A DNA stretch of 64,000 nt, taken from NCBI GenBank assembly GCA_036927565.1, contig JAYESD010000005.1:154462023-154526022 (forward strand), in the 5' to 3' direction. The notes beneath the pieces are model-generated. The model did no database searches. It was given only the letters and a program-made list of their open reading frames with translations, and was not told the DNA's origin. Origin of the DNA: Tuctoria greenei (lineage: Eukaryota > Streptophyta > Magnoliopsida > Poales > Poaceae). The translations under genes were made by a program, and so were the position numbers. How positions within the stretch are numbered: position 1 is the stretch's first letter; each line of letters begins with the position of its first letter. This document shows, one piece after another, positions 9,433 to 21,627 of this stretch.

Positions 9433-11177
9433 GGAAGCACAATGGAGTTATTGAGTGTGCCACGAAGACGATGAAGTTGACCAATGAGGAAGGGATCACC
9501 GTAGAATTTGAAGCATCTCAAACCGCACCGAAGCAATTGGAGCTGAATCATATGGACGGTGCCGCAATTGAGGAAATCCCGGTGGTATGTGAATTTTTGG
9601 ATGTTTTTTCGGAAGAGTTGTCAGGTATGCCACATGATCGAGATATTGAGCTTCTTATTGATTTAATACCTGGAACTGCACCTATAGCTAAGAGGCCGTA
9701 TAGGATGCCTCTTTTGGAATTAGCGGAGCTCAAGAAACAAATTCAAGAGCAACTAGAGAAAGGTTTTATTCGCCCTAGTTCTTCACCTTGGGGAGCGCCC
9801 GTTCTATTTGTGGACAAGAAGGATGGGACTCAAAGGATGTGTGTAGATTACCGAGCTCTCAACGAGATAACATTCAAGAACAAGTACACCATGTCACGCA
9901 TAGAAGACTTGTTCGATCAGATGAAGGGTGCTTGTGTCTTCTCTAAGATTGATTTGAGGTCGGGATATTTTCAAATGAAGATTAGACCATCGGACATACC
10001 CAAGACAGCTTTTAGGACACGATATGGATCTTATGAGTACACCGTGATGTCTTTTGGATTGACAAATGCACCTGCCTACTTTATGTACCTCATGAATAAG
10101 GTCTTCATGGAGTACTTGGATAGATTCGTTGTGGTGTTTATTGATGACATTATGATCTACTCGAAGGATGAGAGGGAACATGAGGAACACTTGAGGCTTA
10201 CGCTACAGAAATTGAGGGAGCATCAATTATATGCCAAGTTCAACAAGTGTCAGTTTTGGTTGAGAGATGTGTCGTTTTTGGGTCATATAATCTTAGGAGG
10301 AGGAGTATCAGTTGACCCCGAAAAAGTGAGAGACGTGTTGAAGTGGGAAGAAATCAGTATGGACTTTATAGTTGGGTTACCCCGTACTCAATCAGGGTAT
10401 GACTCAATTTGGGTAATTGTGGATCGCTTAACCAAGTCAGCTCATTTTGTCCCTGTGAAGACCAAATATACAGCTGCACAATTGGCCGAAATATACATGG
10501 AGCATATTGTGTGTCGACACGGAGTCCCGAAGAAGATCGTGTCGGATAGAGGTTCACAATTTACTTCCAGGTTTTGGAAAAAAATGCATGAAGCATTGGG
10601 AACAAGGTTGAATTTTAGTTCAGCATATCATCCTCAAACGGATGGACAAACCGAGAGGACCAATCAGATTTTGGAGGACATGTTAAGAGCTTGTGCTTTG
10701 AAGCATGGGAAAAGTTGGGACAAAAGCTTGCCATACGCAGAATTTTCATACACCAATATTTACCAAGCAAGCTTGAAAATGTCACCATATGAAGCGTTTT
10801 ATGGGAGGAAGTGTAGGACACCCTTATTCTGGAATGAGGCAGGAGAAACTCAAGTATTTGGTCTGGATATGTTGCAAGAAGCCGAAAAGCAAGTTCAAAT
10901 AATTCGTGAAAACATGAGGGCTGCCCAATCAAGACAAAAGGGCTATGCGGACAATAGGAGAGGGAAATTAGCCTTTGAAATAGGAGATTTTGTTTACCTC
11001 AAGGTGTCACCAATGAGAGGTCATAAGAGGTTTAACATAAGGGGCAAGCTCGCACCTCGTTATATTGGACCATTCAAGATTTTGGACAAAAGAGGAGAAG
11101 TAGCGTATAAGTTGGAGATGTCAGCTCATCTTTTGGATGTCCATGATGTCTTTCATGTTTCCCAGCGAAGTGTTTGA
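9387..11177 (+). pseudogene. Element X RT fused to integrase core by deletion
   Basis: The 596-codon frame begins in the protease tail (LGMDWLRKHNGV). It contains a full RT palm (CVDYRALNEITF, FSKIDLRSGYFQMKI, VVFIDDIMIYSKD) and then passes straight from DVLKW into the integrase core (ISMDFIVGLPRTQ, VSDRGSQFTSRFW, DGQTERTNQ). In element E 353 residues lie between these points: RNase H and the HHCC domain of integrase. The junction is at 10341-10349, a nine-base repeat AAGTGGGAA that flanks the lost 1059 bases in E. The deletion kept the frame. Confidence 0.9.
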
Positions 11178-11458
11178 GAGTACCGGTAGAACAAGTTCCA
11201 ATGGAAGAATTCGAACAAGATGAAGATTTGACTTATGTCGAACAACTCGTCAAAATCTTGGAAACTAAGGAGAGGGTCACAAGGAACAAGGTTATTAGAT
11301 GGTGTAAAGTTCAATGGAAGCACCACACAGAAAAAGAAGCAACGTGGGAATTGGAGGATGATCTCAAGAAGGAATTTCCCTATATCTTCTCTTCCGCGTT
11401 GAATCTCGAGGGCAAGATTCATTTTAAGGGGGGTAGGTTTGTAACACCCTCATTTTAA
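11174..11458 (+). pseudogene. Element X chromodomain
   Basis: The sequence LTYVEQLVKILETKERV...VIRWCKVQWKHHTEKEATWE is a Tekay-type chromodomain that would sit at the C-terminus of integrase. It is separated from the integrase frame by a small deletion near 11163-11166 that creates the stop at 11175-11177. In this clade the chromodomain directs insertion towards marked chromatin. The frame runs past the polypurine tract into the LTR. Confidence 0.85.
11424..11439 (+). promoter_or_regulatory. Polypurine tract of X
   Basis: TTAAGGGGGGTAGGTT lies directly before the 3' LTR at 11440. It is the plus-strand primer site and is identical to the one in E (48351-48366). Confidence 0.88.
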
Positions 11459-14257
11459 TGCATCATGCCTTGCATGCACTCATATACATGTTTAACATTA
11501 ACCCACATAAAGAGGAACAAGTTTAAAATTGATTTGGAGCATTTAAAATTGATTTGGAACAAAGCTGCACTTAAAATGCAGGAAAGTGCAGACTAGTCCG
11601 ATTTTACTGAGGACTAGTACGATTTCTCTCTGACTAAACGGACTTGTCAGTTTTTGTTGCGGACTAGTCCGATTTTGCCTCTGGAAACTTTCAAACTTGT
11701 CCGATTTTGTGCGGACTAGTCCCATATTCTAAGAATCCTTGAAATTTGCTAAGTCCCTGGACTTTTCCAGACTAGTCCAGTGTTCCAGCGGACTTGTCTG
11801 TTTTCCTCTCTGACTAAAGTCGGACTTGTCCGATTTTAGGCCAAACTTGTCCGATTTTCTCTCTGGACGACTTCGGACTAGTCCGGTCCTTTTCGAACTT
11901 GTCCGATATTTCGTGACTCCGAGTTGATCTTTTGTTTTACAACTTGTTTCTTGGGTTTCACGTTAAGTGGGCCTAGGGACGTCGTGCCTAACTCTTTTAG
12001 AGCCCATGAGGGACTCTTAACCGGCCTCTACTCATCCCAAACTCGAAATCCACCTAACCCTAGCCTCCACCTCTATATAAACAACCCCACCCCTTTGCTT
12101 GACATCTATTTGCCACTTTTCCACCCCACCCAAACCCTAGTTCGTGGAGAGCCACCACCAAGGAGGGAGGAGAAGATCCCAAGCAAGAAGAAGAGGAGGA
12201 AACAAAGGAGGATCAAGATCTCCACCAAGCTTTCGTTCCTCATCACCAATTCATCTCCAAGTTCATCCCCAACCCTAGATCACCAAGATCAAAGTGCTAC
12301 CTCCAAGTTTCTTGATTCATTGGAGTCCTAAACACCTGGTATACCTTCTATTATCTTTCCCTTACGTGAATTCAACCCATAATCTCCAAATTTACATTGA
12401 TCTAGAAAACCCTAATCTGTTGATCTTGCAAAGTGCAAACTTGTCCGGTCCCTAGCGGACTAGTCTGGTCTTCCTGGCTAAATTGTGTTGAATTGATTCT
12501 AAAATTTGATCTAATCACATCCGAACCTATATAAACTTGTTAAAATCTATTAGAACTAGTTATTGATCATTAAAAGCAATCTATTAACAAGTTCTACCTT
12601 GCATTTGCATTAATCATGCATGTCATGTCATATTGAGTAATATATGTGCACTCTTTGATTTTGTTTCTTGTCTTGTATGTTTATTATGTGGATTAGATGG
12701 ATTTGCGCTAGAGAGTTCCGCAGAGGATCTACAGCACCAAGAGTTTGAAGGCTTTGACCCTAATCAACCGCAAGAGCAAGGCAAGTGTCCTTGAAGCATA
12801 TTGATCCTGTTTTAAAGTAAATGTTTTGTTTGCAAAATTGCATGCTTGTGTCAATTTGATGGGAACCCTATGATAGGAAGTTTACTAGTTTTGTTTGAAC
12901 ATCCTTGTCACCTGAAACTTATGGTAGAGAGTCGGGAAGGGCTTTTTAGTTTTTGCTTCGCTTAATCAACTGGGATGGGAAACAACTATACCACTCAATT
13001 TAATTATGCATGGATGAGATTATGGTTAACATGAACTAGTTAAATATGATATGGTAATGGGTGATCTAAGCAAGCCTAGTATGTGGATGGGTTGGACGTA
13101 TGGTGGTTTGCTCGCTTTAGATCTAAGGATCGGTTCATGCGAGAATAAGCCAGGACTACAGTGCCACCACGAGGCCAAGTATGGGTGCTGCATAGCTGAT
13201 TAATTAGGACTTTGCCAGTGCTATTTGGACCATTATGGATGCTCGGGGTAGGGGTAGTCGGATGGGGTTTGTTGATGATTGGTGGGACTACCCTGGGATC
13301 CGAATGGCTCAAGAGGGGGGCCTTGGTTGAAGATGTGCTCTGTAGGAGACATCGCCACCGATGAAACCTCAGTGGGGTCTAAATAGGCTAGTAATCCCTT
13401 TGTAAAGGCTATTTTGTGATCTCTTGGCCACACACCGACAGAAGTGTGAGACGGCATAATAGAGGTTCTAGTTATCAAAAGGTGATGAAATCACGAACAC
13501 GTGGGTAAAGAGGTACAAACTCTGCAGAGTGTGTCTAAAACTATCACGATAGCCGTGCTCCCGGTTATGAGCACCTGGACAACTTCCATGATTAGAGGGA
13601 ACTTGGTATTATGGTTATGGTTGGTATTATGGTTATAGATTAATTTTTGGTATTGAATATGGTTATTGACAAATGGTGAAATATGGAATTATTGATGAGG
13701 ATGGTGAATTATAGACTGGTATTATGATATTACTTATGATTATGATGGGTTTATTTCACATACATGTAATATATTGCTTTTCAAACATTTTAATGTACTT
13801 TTCAGCACTTAGCCATTATTATTGTCGTCTTTTGAATCAGCCACATGTCATACTTTCCACACTTGCTGAGTACGACATGTACTCACTCTTGCAACCCCCC
13901 CCCCCCCCCCCCCCCGCAACAGTTGCAGGTCAGGATTGGGAGTTTAATGGCGATAATGCGGAGTTCTAGGCTGTGTCTACCGTCAGCTTTGCCTGTGGTG
14001 TTATTGGAGTTGCGCTATCGCTTTTGCTTAGTTTGCTTAATTAGTTTATTTCCACTGCATTAGTTGAACTTGTCATAAATATTCATTAGAGCTTGTATTC
14101 GAGGATAATATGGTTTGTTTAATAAAAATTGGTTAATTAATCTTGTCCTGTGGTAATTTTTTGTATACTCTTTTGTGAATGCACTCGTGTATGTGTGATG
14201 AACATCCTGGGCACACAAATGCGTTAGCTTGATTCATTTCCGGAACCGGGCATCACA
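11440..14257 (+). repeat. 3' LTR of X
   Basis: TGTAACACCC to GGGCATCACA, 2818 bp, partner of 4888-7678. It carries the same palindrome array, TATA box (12074-12081), putative exon (about 12713-12781) and hairpin (13867-13885). It has a 21-base run of C at 13895-13915 where the 5' LTR has seven. Apparent frames inside (for example 11924-12331) are not coding evidence. Confidence 0.95.
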
Positions 14258-14262
14258 GCTTC
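14258..14262 (+). repeat. Target-site duplication of X, right copy (GCTTC)
   Basis: Matches 4883-4887. Sequence of element A resumes after it. Confidence 0.93.
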
Positions 14263-16794
14263 TGGTGTACAGGCCGTGCGTCAGGGTAAATCTTCAGATT
14301 ATGCTCAATCACCTCCTTAGGGATCCCGCACATTTGTGATGGTTGTCAGGCAAACACGTCGACATTAGCCCAGAGGAAAGTGATGAGCGTGAGTTCCTAT
14401 TTGTTGTTCAGACCTCCCGATATACGGGTAGTCTGAGCAGCATCGAAACCAATTTGGACAACTTTGACGGAAACGTCGGTGTCGCCGCTTGGTTGCACAC
14501 GAGGCGCAAAGGTGATGCTTGGAGGGTTCAGAGCTGGCTCCTTACCAGATGCTTCCTCATGCGCTGTGGTAAGCGTATAGAGTTCTTCTAAAGCAGTAAC
14601 TCCTGCAGTGCAATCTCCGTGGATCCGGAGAATGCCCGTGGGTGTTGGCATCTTCAGCACTAAGTAACCATAATGAGCGGCAGCCATGAACTTGTACAAG
14701 GCTAGCCTGCCCAAAATGGCATTGAATGGCAGACTAATCTACGCGACGTCGAAGACCAACCTCTCAGTTCTGTAGTTCTTCCGAGTCCCAAAGGTCACTG
14801 GGAGTGTGATGGAACTGAGAGGAGTAATGGTCCCCGGACCTACCCCAAAGAAAGGTCGGGATGGGCTAAGGTCCGAAGGCCGGAGCTGAAGCTTAAGTAT
14901 AGCTTTGAAGCTTATGAGGTTCAGTCCTGAACCTCCGTCCACCATTACATGGTGGAGTTGAATATTGTTAATGGTGGGTGACAGTCAATAGGAGTTGGCC
15001 AGCTCTGATCATATTTCGGGGAGCAGTCCGAAGCATCGAAAATGATGGGAGTGTCCATCCACTTCCTATGAGGCTCCACCTTACCAGTGGGAGCTGCCAC
15101 GGCCATATCCCGCCGCATTGTCTTGAGGATGCGGCAAGAGGTGATGTCCCAAGAACCACCATAGATGGTGTTTAGGTTCTTCCGGCGCTCGTTGTCAGAG
15201 ATGTCGGAATCATCATCGATAGTGTTGTAGATAGCTTTCAGGACCTTCTTAGGATCCTGGAAACCTAGCTCCTCCTCAACTGGAGCATCGTCAACTTTTT
15301 GTTTTCCTTCCCGCTGACAGAAAGGAGCTTCTTCCCAGTGCTTTTTATAGCGCTCAGCAAGGTTTTGGACCTCCCGACATTCTTCCAGGATGTGTCTATC
15401 CGTCTTGTGGATCGTACACCACGCCTTGGAAGTGTTGCTGTCTTCTGATGAAGGACGAGGTTGTTTCTTGGGGTGTGGCCCTCGGCCACCCGGAGCTGCA
15501 ACAGCTGTAGCAGCTGGTGCGCCGGCCGATGGCTTCTTTTTGCCGTTGGGCTTCTTTTTCTTTTTGCCACTGCTGGACGTAGTGGCTTCAGTTTTGGAGG
15601 ACTTCTTGTTGGCCTCCGGAGCTTGCTTGGAGTGCATTTCACGGCCCTCCGCATCTCTAGCACATTTGTCTGCTAGGCTAAAGAGTTCCATGACGCTGGT
15701 GACTTCTTTAATGGCCAACTTCTCCAACATCTTTTTATCTTGAACACCCTGTCTGAATGCAACGGTAACAGAAGAGCTCGAGATTGAAGGAATAGTATTA
15801 TGTACCTGAGAAAACCGCTGGATGAAGGATCACAACAATTCCCCCATTGTTTCCTTTACAGCAAACAAATCCAATTCAATGTCAGGCCAGGTGTAAGAAC
15901 TCCCGAAGTTAGCAGTGAATTGTTGGCATAGCTCCACCCAACTATTAATATAATCGGGGGGAAGACTCATGAACCAATACCTTGCAGTCCAAGTTAGAGC
16001 TACCGGGAAATAGTTGGCCATCACAACCTCATAACCCCCCGCTGCCAGTATAGCAGTAGAATATATATGAAGAAACTCAGTGGGATTGATAGTCCTATCA
16101 AATATTTCAAGCAAGTAAGGCTGGAACTTCTGTGGCCATCTGACCATGCGTAAATGCCCAACCAGGGCAGAACAGCCTCCTCCTACTCCCTGAGGAGCAG
16201 GGTTGTCCCGAGCCTCTCGCCTCTCACAAGCATGCTAGATATGGACACGGCCGTCCTGCTGCCGGTAACGGTGATCAAGTTCGACCGCAGGTCATGAGTC
16301 AAAATCCTGGTGATGATGTGGGTGTGTCGTGCCCCGGGAGGCAGCGAAGTCACCTGCTGGGATGCAACACATCTCCTCTGCTGCGAGACTTGTGGACCAA
16401 GTCAGCCAGACAAGGTCTGTCTTTGTGAAGGTGCTCGCCCCAAAGGAGGAGGACCTTGATTGCTGATGCCAGCGACTGCAGCTGCAACCAAATGGTCAAC
16501 ATCAGCTCTCCACTGTTCCATAGCACCCTAAGGTGCCCCTGGAGGTGGTGGATGTTGTAGAAGAGATCGCGCAGCAATGAGCGCGTGCTCAGGGTTGTTC
16601 TTTGTCGATGCAGTGATCAACGCAGATGCCTGATCTTGTCGCCCAACATTGTTTGCCAGAACAGATGGTGGTTGTGGTGCCATAGTGCCTGCTAGAACAA
16701 TGGCACCTGCTGGCTGCTGCACATTGGAGGGATTGCCTCCAGCAGGTTGTTCAACATGATTGCCGTTGGAAGATCTTGCAGTAGAATTCACCAT
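14263..16794 (-). pseudogene. Element A gag, protease and RT start
   Basis: The start MVNSTARSSNG is at 16794 on the minus strand, 40 bases inside the primer site. Gag has the Tat-type zinc-binding motif WCTIHKTDRHILEEC near 15385-15424, after a lysine-rich stretch (SGKKKKKPNGKKKP). The protease active site reads MVDGGSGLNLISF at about 14945, with DGGS rather than DSGA as is usual in Tat elements. A TAG at 16528-16530 replaces the CAG of element B (APQGAM), and frameshifts break the frame near 15730-15830, 16147-16350 and 14739. Confidence 0.88.
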
Positions 16795-16817
16795 CTTGAG
16801 ATCTCGGGTATCTCTCC

Positions 16818-16836
16818 CCCTTCCTGGCACGCCAGA
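16818..16836 (-). promoter_or_regulatory. Primer-binding site of A
   Basis: Read on the minus strand, TCTGGCGTGCCAGGAAGGGGG follows the LTR end. It differs slightly from the TGGCGCGCCAGGTAGGGGG of C. It is not initiator tRNA-Met; a tRNA-Arg primer is possible but I cannot verify it. Confidence 0.75.
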
Positions 16837-17620
16837 TGTTGAAGTGTAGCAACGACACTTCCCCCGGTACTACCAAACGTAGCCCGCGGATGTTTTTGGT
16901 TCGGTTGGTGCACGCAGAGATCAATATCAAGATGGTGACACGAGAGATTTACGTGGTTCGGACTGCCTGAGCGTAATACCCTACTCCACGGGGTGTGTGT
17001 TGTTGTATTGTGAATCGCTAGAAAGTCTAGTCTCTAGCCCATCCTAGGTTGTTCTTTGTATCGTGCGGCTCAGTCCTTTTATAGTCCAAGGACTGACTGT
17101 CACATCATTTTCCTAGCCCAACATTTGGCCTTGGCGTATTTAATAGACTTATACACTGTCTATGAGTATTAAGCATGATTAATCGTGTAATAATGTGCCT
17201 TAATGGTTGCGTTACCTCTATTAATAGTGTTTTGATCGCGTGTCATTAATACAATATTAATGACACGTAATCAAGTCTTGTAACTGCCGCTTTAACTGTC
17301 CCTTGAATGTCAGTGCTAAAGGAGATCCGCCAATGTATTTGTTGGTGAAGGTCCAGAGGCTCCACTCGTGGCAGCTTTGGAGCTTCCCTGTGCGGGGAGG
17401 TAGCTCCGGAACCGCTATACACGTGTCAGCACCGGAGCTTCCCTGTGTCGGGGTTAGATCCGGGATCATTATACATGTGTGGATTGTGGAGCTTCCCTGT
17501 GTTGGGAGTTTGGCTCTGGATTTACATTACACATGTCAATCCCCAGAGCTAACCCATATGAGGGATGCGTGTCCGGTGTAATATGACATGTGGGCCTGAG
17601 GAGACCTTCAACTTTGACGG
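16837..17620 (-). repeat. 5' LTR of A, truncated at its outer end
   Basis: In plus orientation it starts TGTTGAAGTGTAGCAACG and its reverse complement aligns with the LTR of B. Both share the block around ATTTACGTGGTTCGG and GAGCGTAATACCCTACTCCACGG. The TATA box is TATAAAAG on the minus strand at 17076-17083. At the outer end it breaks off in GAGACCTTCAACTTTGACGG, about 75 bases short of the expected TGTCGGTACC terminus. Confidence 0.88.
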
Positions 17621-18438
17621 TGTCGGTACCCTGCGTACCAGGTACCCTCAGTACTGCAAAGAGTACAAGGGAGTTCTACCTATCAGAATTGAAGGTCTCC
17701 TCAGGTCCCACATGTCACATTGCACCGGATCCGCTCCCCTCATATGGGTAGCTCCTGGGTAGACACGTGTAAAGGAAAACCGAAACTAAGCTCCCAATGA
17801 AGGAAAGCTTCGGTGACAACACATGTGCAACAACCCCGGACCTAACCCCCAACAGAGAGGAGCTTCGGTGCCGACACGTGTACAACAGCGCCAGACCTAC
17901 CACATGTGGAGCCTCCGGACCTTCATCAACGTATACATTAGCAGATCTCCTTCATCACGTTCATTCAAGTGATAGTCAAAGCGGCCGTTACAAGATTTGA
18001 TTATGTTTCGTTAATGCTGTATTAACGAAATGCGATCAGAGCACTGTTAATAGGGGTAGCGCAACCATTAAGGCACGTTATCACACTATTAATCATGCTT
18101 AATACCCTTTAGACAGTGTATTAGGCCATTAAATTCGCTATGGCCACATGTCGGGCCAGGCAAGCTTTGTAACGGTCAGTCCTTAGAACTATAAAAAGGT
18201 TGTGCTGCATGAACCCAGGGAGAGCTGATCCAAGCTAACCCGCATACTAGGGAAGATACTCATACAATACAAGAACACAAACCCCGTGGAGTAGGGTGTT
18301 ACGCTCAGGTGGCCTGAACCACGTAAATCTCCTGTGTCACCATCTCGTTCCTGATCTTTAAGCACCCCAACTGAAACAAGAACCTCCGCGGACTACATTT
18401 GGTAGTACCGGGGGAAGTGTCGTTGCTACACCTCGACA
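17621..18438 (+). repeat. 5' LTR of B
   Basis: Begins TGTCGGTACCCTGCG and ends GCTACACCTCGACA, 818 bp. TATA box TATAAAAA at 18190-18197. It shares with the A and C LTRs the block GTGTTACGCTCAGG..GAACCACGTAAATCTC. Its partner LTR is not in the window. Confidence 0.9.
18190..18197 (+). promoter_or_regulatory. TATA box of B LTR
   Basis: TATAAAAA in AGAACTATAAAAAGGTTGTGC, at the position matching TATAAAAG in the A and C LTRs. Confidence 0.75.
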
Positions 18439-18461
18439 TTTGGCACACTAGGAAGGGGGCA
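18439..18461 (+). promoter_or_regulatory. Primer-binding site of B
   Basis: TTTGGCACACTAGGAAGGGGGC follows the LTR end directly. It is a mutated form of the site TGGCGCGCCAGGTAGGGGG in C. Confidence 0.7.
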
Positions 18462-18479
18462 CTTCACAAGATCTCAAGA

Positions 18480-20150
18480 TGGTGAATTCTGCCGCAGGAT
18501 CATCCAATGGCAACCGTGCTGACCAACCTGCTAGAGGCAATCCCTCCAATGCTCACCAGCCAGCAGGTGCCATAATTCCAGCAGGCACTATGGCACCACA
18601 ACCACCATCTGTTCCGGCCAACAATGTTAGGCAATAAGATGGTGCATCTGCGTTGATCACTGCATCGACAAACAACAACCCTGAGCACGCGCTCATTGCT
18701 GCGCGAGATCTCCTACAACACCAACCGCCTCCAGGTGCACCCCAGGGTGCTATGGAGTAGTGGAGGGCTGATGTTGACCATCTGGTTGTAGCTATGGCTG
18801 CAGGCATCAGCAATCAAGGTCCTCCCCCTTCGGGGAAAGCACCATCACAATGATGGACCTTGTCCGACCGACTTGGTCCACAAGTATCGCAACAAAGGAG
18901 ACATGTTGCATCCCAGCAGGTGACTTCGTTGCCTCCTGGGGCACGACGCACCCACACCATTACCAGGATTCTGACTCATGACCTGCAGTTAGAACTGGAT
19001 TGCCGTTACCGGTAGCAGGACGACCATGTCCATATCGAGCGTGCTCGTGAAAGGCGAGAGGCTCTATACAATCCAGCTCCTTAGGGAGTATGAGGAGGTT
19101 GTTCTGCCCTGGCCATGCATTTGCGCAAGGTCATATGGACACAGAAGTTCCGGCCTCACTTGCCGGAAAAAATCGATGGGACTGTCAACCCCGCCGAATT
19201 CCTTCAAATCGACTCTACTGCCATACTGGCAGCGGGGGGGTGATGAGGTTGTGATGGCCAGTTACTTCCCGGTGGCTTTAACCGGGACTGCAAGATCCTG
19301 GTTCATGAGTCTTCCATCCAACTCCATTAATAGTTGGGCGGAGCTATGCCAGCAGTTCACTACCAACTTTGGGAGTTCTTACACCCGGCGTGGCACTGAA
19401 TTGGATCTGTTTGCTATAAAGCAGACATCGGGGGAATCATTGCGATCCTTCATCTAGCGGTTTTCTCATATACGTAATACTATTCCTTCAATCTCGAGCT
19501 CTTTTGTTATCGTTGCATTCAGACAGGGTGTTCGAGATAAGAAGATGTTGGAGAAGCTGGCTATCAAAGAACTCACTAGCGTTATGGAACTCTTCAGTCT
19601 AGCCGACAAATGTGCTAGAGCTGTGGAGGGCCGTGAAATGCACTCCAAACCAGCTCCGGAGGCCATCAAGAAGTACTCCAAGACTGGAGTCACTACCTCT
19701 GGTAGTGGAAAAAAGAAAAAGAAGCCCTACGGCAAGAAGAAGCCGTCGGCCGACGCACCAGCCGCTGCAGCTACTGCAGCTCTGGGTGGCCGGGGGGCAC
19801 GCCTCGATAAACGACCTCGTTCTTCGACGGAAGACGACAACAGTTCAAAGGTGTGGTGTCCGATTCAAAAGACGGACATACACAACCTGGAAGAATGTCG
19901 GGAGGTCCAGAACCTTGTCGAGCGCTATAAAAAGCGCCGCGAAGAAGCACCTTTCCACCAACGGGAACTAAAGCAAAAAGTCGACAAAGCTCCAGCTGAA
20001 GAGGAGCTAGGTTTCCAGGACCCCAAGAAGGTCCTGAAAGCTGTTTACAATACTATCGATGACAACTCCGACGTCTGTGACAACGAGCGCTGAAAAACCC
20101 TAAACACCATCTATGGTGGTTCCTGGGACATCACCTCTCGCCGCATCCTC
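18480..20150 (+). pseudogene. Element B gag
   Basis: The frame starts MVNSAAGSSNGN at 18480 and aligns with gag of A and C. Stops interrupt it early: TAA after NNVRQ near 18635, where A has a glutamine codon, and TAG after GAME near 18756, where A has CAG. The conserved capsid part (ARSWFMSLPSNSINSWAEL) is near 19290-19350. The zinc-like motif WCPIQKTDIHNLEEC is near 19855-19900, with the usual histidine of C-x2-H changed to glutamine. Confidence 0.88.
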
Positions 20151-21430
20151 AAGACAATGCGGCGGAACATGGCCGTGGTAGCTCCCACTGCTAAGGCGGA
20201 GCCACATCGGAAGTGGATGGATACTCCCATAATTTTTTATGCTTCAGACTGCCCCCGAAACATGATCGGGGCTGGCCAACTCCCGTTGATGGTGTCACCC
20301 ACCATTAACAATATTGAAATCCACCATGTAATGGTGGACGGAGGTTCCGAGCTAAACCTCATAAGCTTCAAAGCTTTCATTAAGCTTCAGCTCCGGCCTT
20401 TGGACCTTTGTCTATCCCGACCTTTCTCTGGGGTAGGTCCGGGAACCATTACTCCTCTCGATTCCATCACACTTCCAGTGACCTTCGGGACTAGGGAGAA
20501 CTACAGAACTGAGAAATTGGTCTTCGACGTCGCATAGATCAGTCTGTTGTTCAATGCCATTCTGGGCAGGCCAGCCTTGTACAAGTTCATGGCCGCAGCT
20601 CATTATGGTTACTTAGTGTTGAAGATGCCAACACCCACGGGTGTTCTCCGGATCCGCGAAGATCGCACCACAAGAGTTACTGCTCTAGAAGAACTCTATG
20701 CTCTTACCATAGCGCAAGAGGAAGCATCTGGTAAGGAGCCAGCTCTGAATCCTCCGAGCATTCGTCATAAAGGATCTACCTCCGCACCTCGTTTGCAATC
20801 AAGCGGCGACACCGACATTCCTGTCAAAGTCGTCCAAATTGGTTCCGACGCTGCTCAGACTCCATATATCGGGAGGTCTGAAAAACAAATAGGAACTCGC
20901 GCTCATCACTTTCCTCCGGACTAATTTCGACGTGTTTGTCTGGTAACCGTCACAAATGCCTAGGATCCCTAGGGAGGTGATTGAGCACAATCTGAAGATT
21001 TACCTAGACGCACGACATGTACACCAGAAGCCCCGAAAGCAATCAATCGAGCGACAGAACTTCATCCGACAGGAAATCAAGAAGTTGCTCGAAGATGGAT
21101 TCATCCGGGAAGTCTTTCATCCAAAATGGCTGGCAAACCCAGTTTTTGTACCCAAGGCCGGTGAGAAGCTTCGGATGTATATCGACTACACCACCTTAAA
21201 TAAGGCATGTCCATAGGATCCATTTCCACTTCCTAGAATAGATCAGATAGTGGACTCCACCTCCGGGTGTGAGCTATTGTGTTTCTTAGATGCATATTCT
21301 AGATATCATCAAATCCAAATGTCTAAGGAAGATGAAGAGCATACTGCCTTCATAACAGTAGATGGATTGTACTGTTATACTGCCATGCCATCTCAAGACT
21401 GGCTGAATGGGCGCTACCCTTCTTCAAACT
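20151..21430 (+). pseudogene. Element B protease and deleted RT
   Basis: The protease motif MVDGGSELNLISF lies near 20331, followed after a TAG (20536) by FNAILGRPALYKFMAAAHYGYL. RT begins at REVFHPKWLANPVFVPK (about 21108) and shows the SGCELLCFLDAYSRYHQIQM block. It then jumps at 21388-21392 from YCYTAMP into LKTG-type sequence belonging after the thumb domain. Compared with C (31152-31512), about 360 bases are missing, including the YVDD catalytic motif. An in-frame TAG also follows TLNKACP. This RT cannot be active. Confidence 0.9.
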
Positions 21431-21627
21431 CTTGAGGAAGTCCGGACCATTTCATTGGTCTAAAGAAGCAGAAAAGGTGTTTCAAGAGCTGAAACAACTC
21501 ATCACCACACTACCGATATTGGTAGCTCCTAATCCTGGTGAACCTTTACTGCTTTACATTTCGGCAACCACCGAAGTTGTCAGTATGGTCCTAGTTGCGA
21601 AAAGACCAGAACCGCATCCAATCCAGG

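Larger units (their letters stand above)
4888..14257 (+). mobile_element. Element X, Tekay-type Ty3 chromovirus, decayed
   Basis: A complete 9.37-kb insertion: 5' LTR, tRNA-Met primer site, gag, protease, RT, truncated integrase, chromodomain, polypurine tract, 3' LTR, with a GCTTC duplication. The long LTRs (about 2.8 kb) and C-terminal chromodomain fit the Tekay/Del clade. Gag has a TAG codon, at least three single-base frameshifts break gag and protease, and an in-frame deletion removed RNase H plus the integrase zinc domain. X is related to E, but its U3 is different and it lacks the extra H3-like gene of E. Confidence 0.95.
14263..17620 (-). mobile_element. Element A, 5' part (gag, protease, 5' LTR)
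   Basis: Continuation of A beyond insertion X, minus strand: the RT start, protease, gag, primer site and 5' LTR. The LTR ends abruptly at 17620, where element B begins. The first roughly 75 bases of the A LTR are missing here and should lie on the far side of B, outside the window. Confidence 0.88.

Noticed and set aside
16837..18438. A foldback element made of inverted LTRs
   Set aside because: The left LTR is truncated while the right one is complete with its own primer site and gag, so insertion of B in A explains it better.
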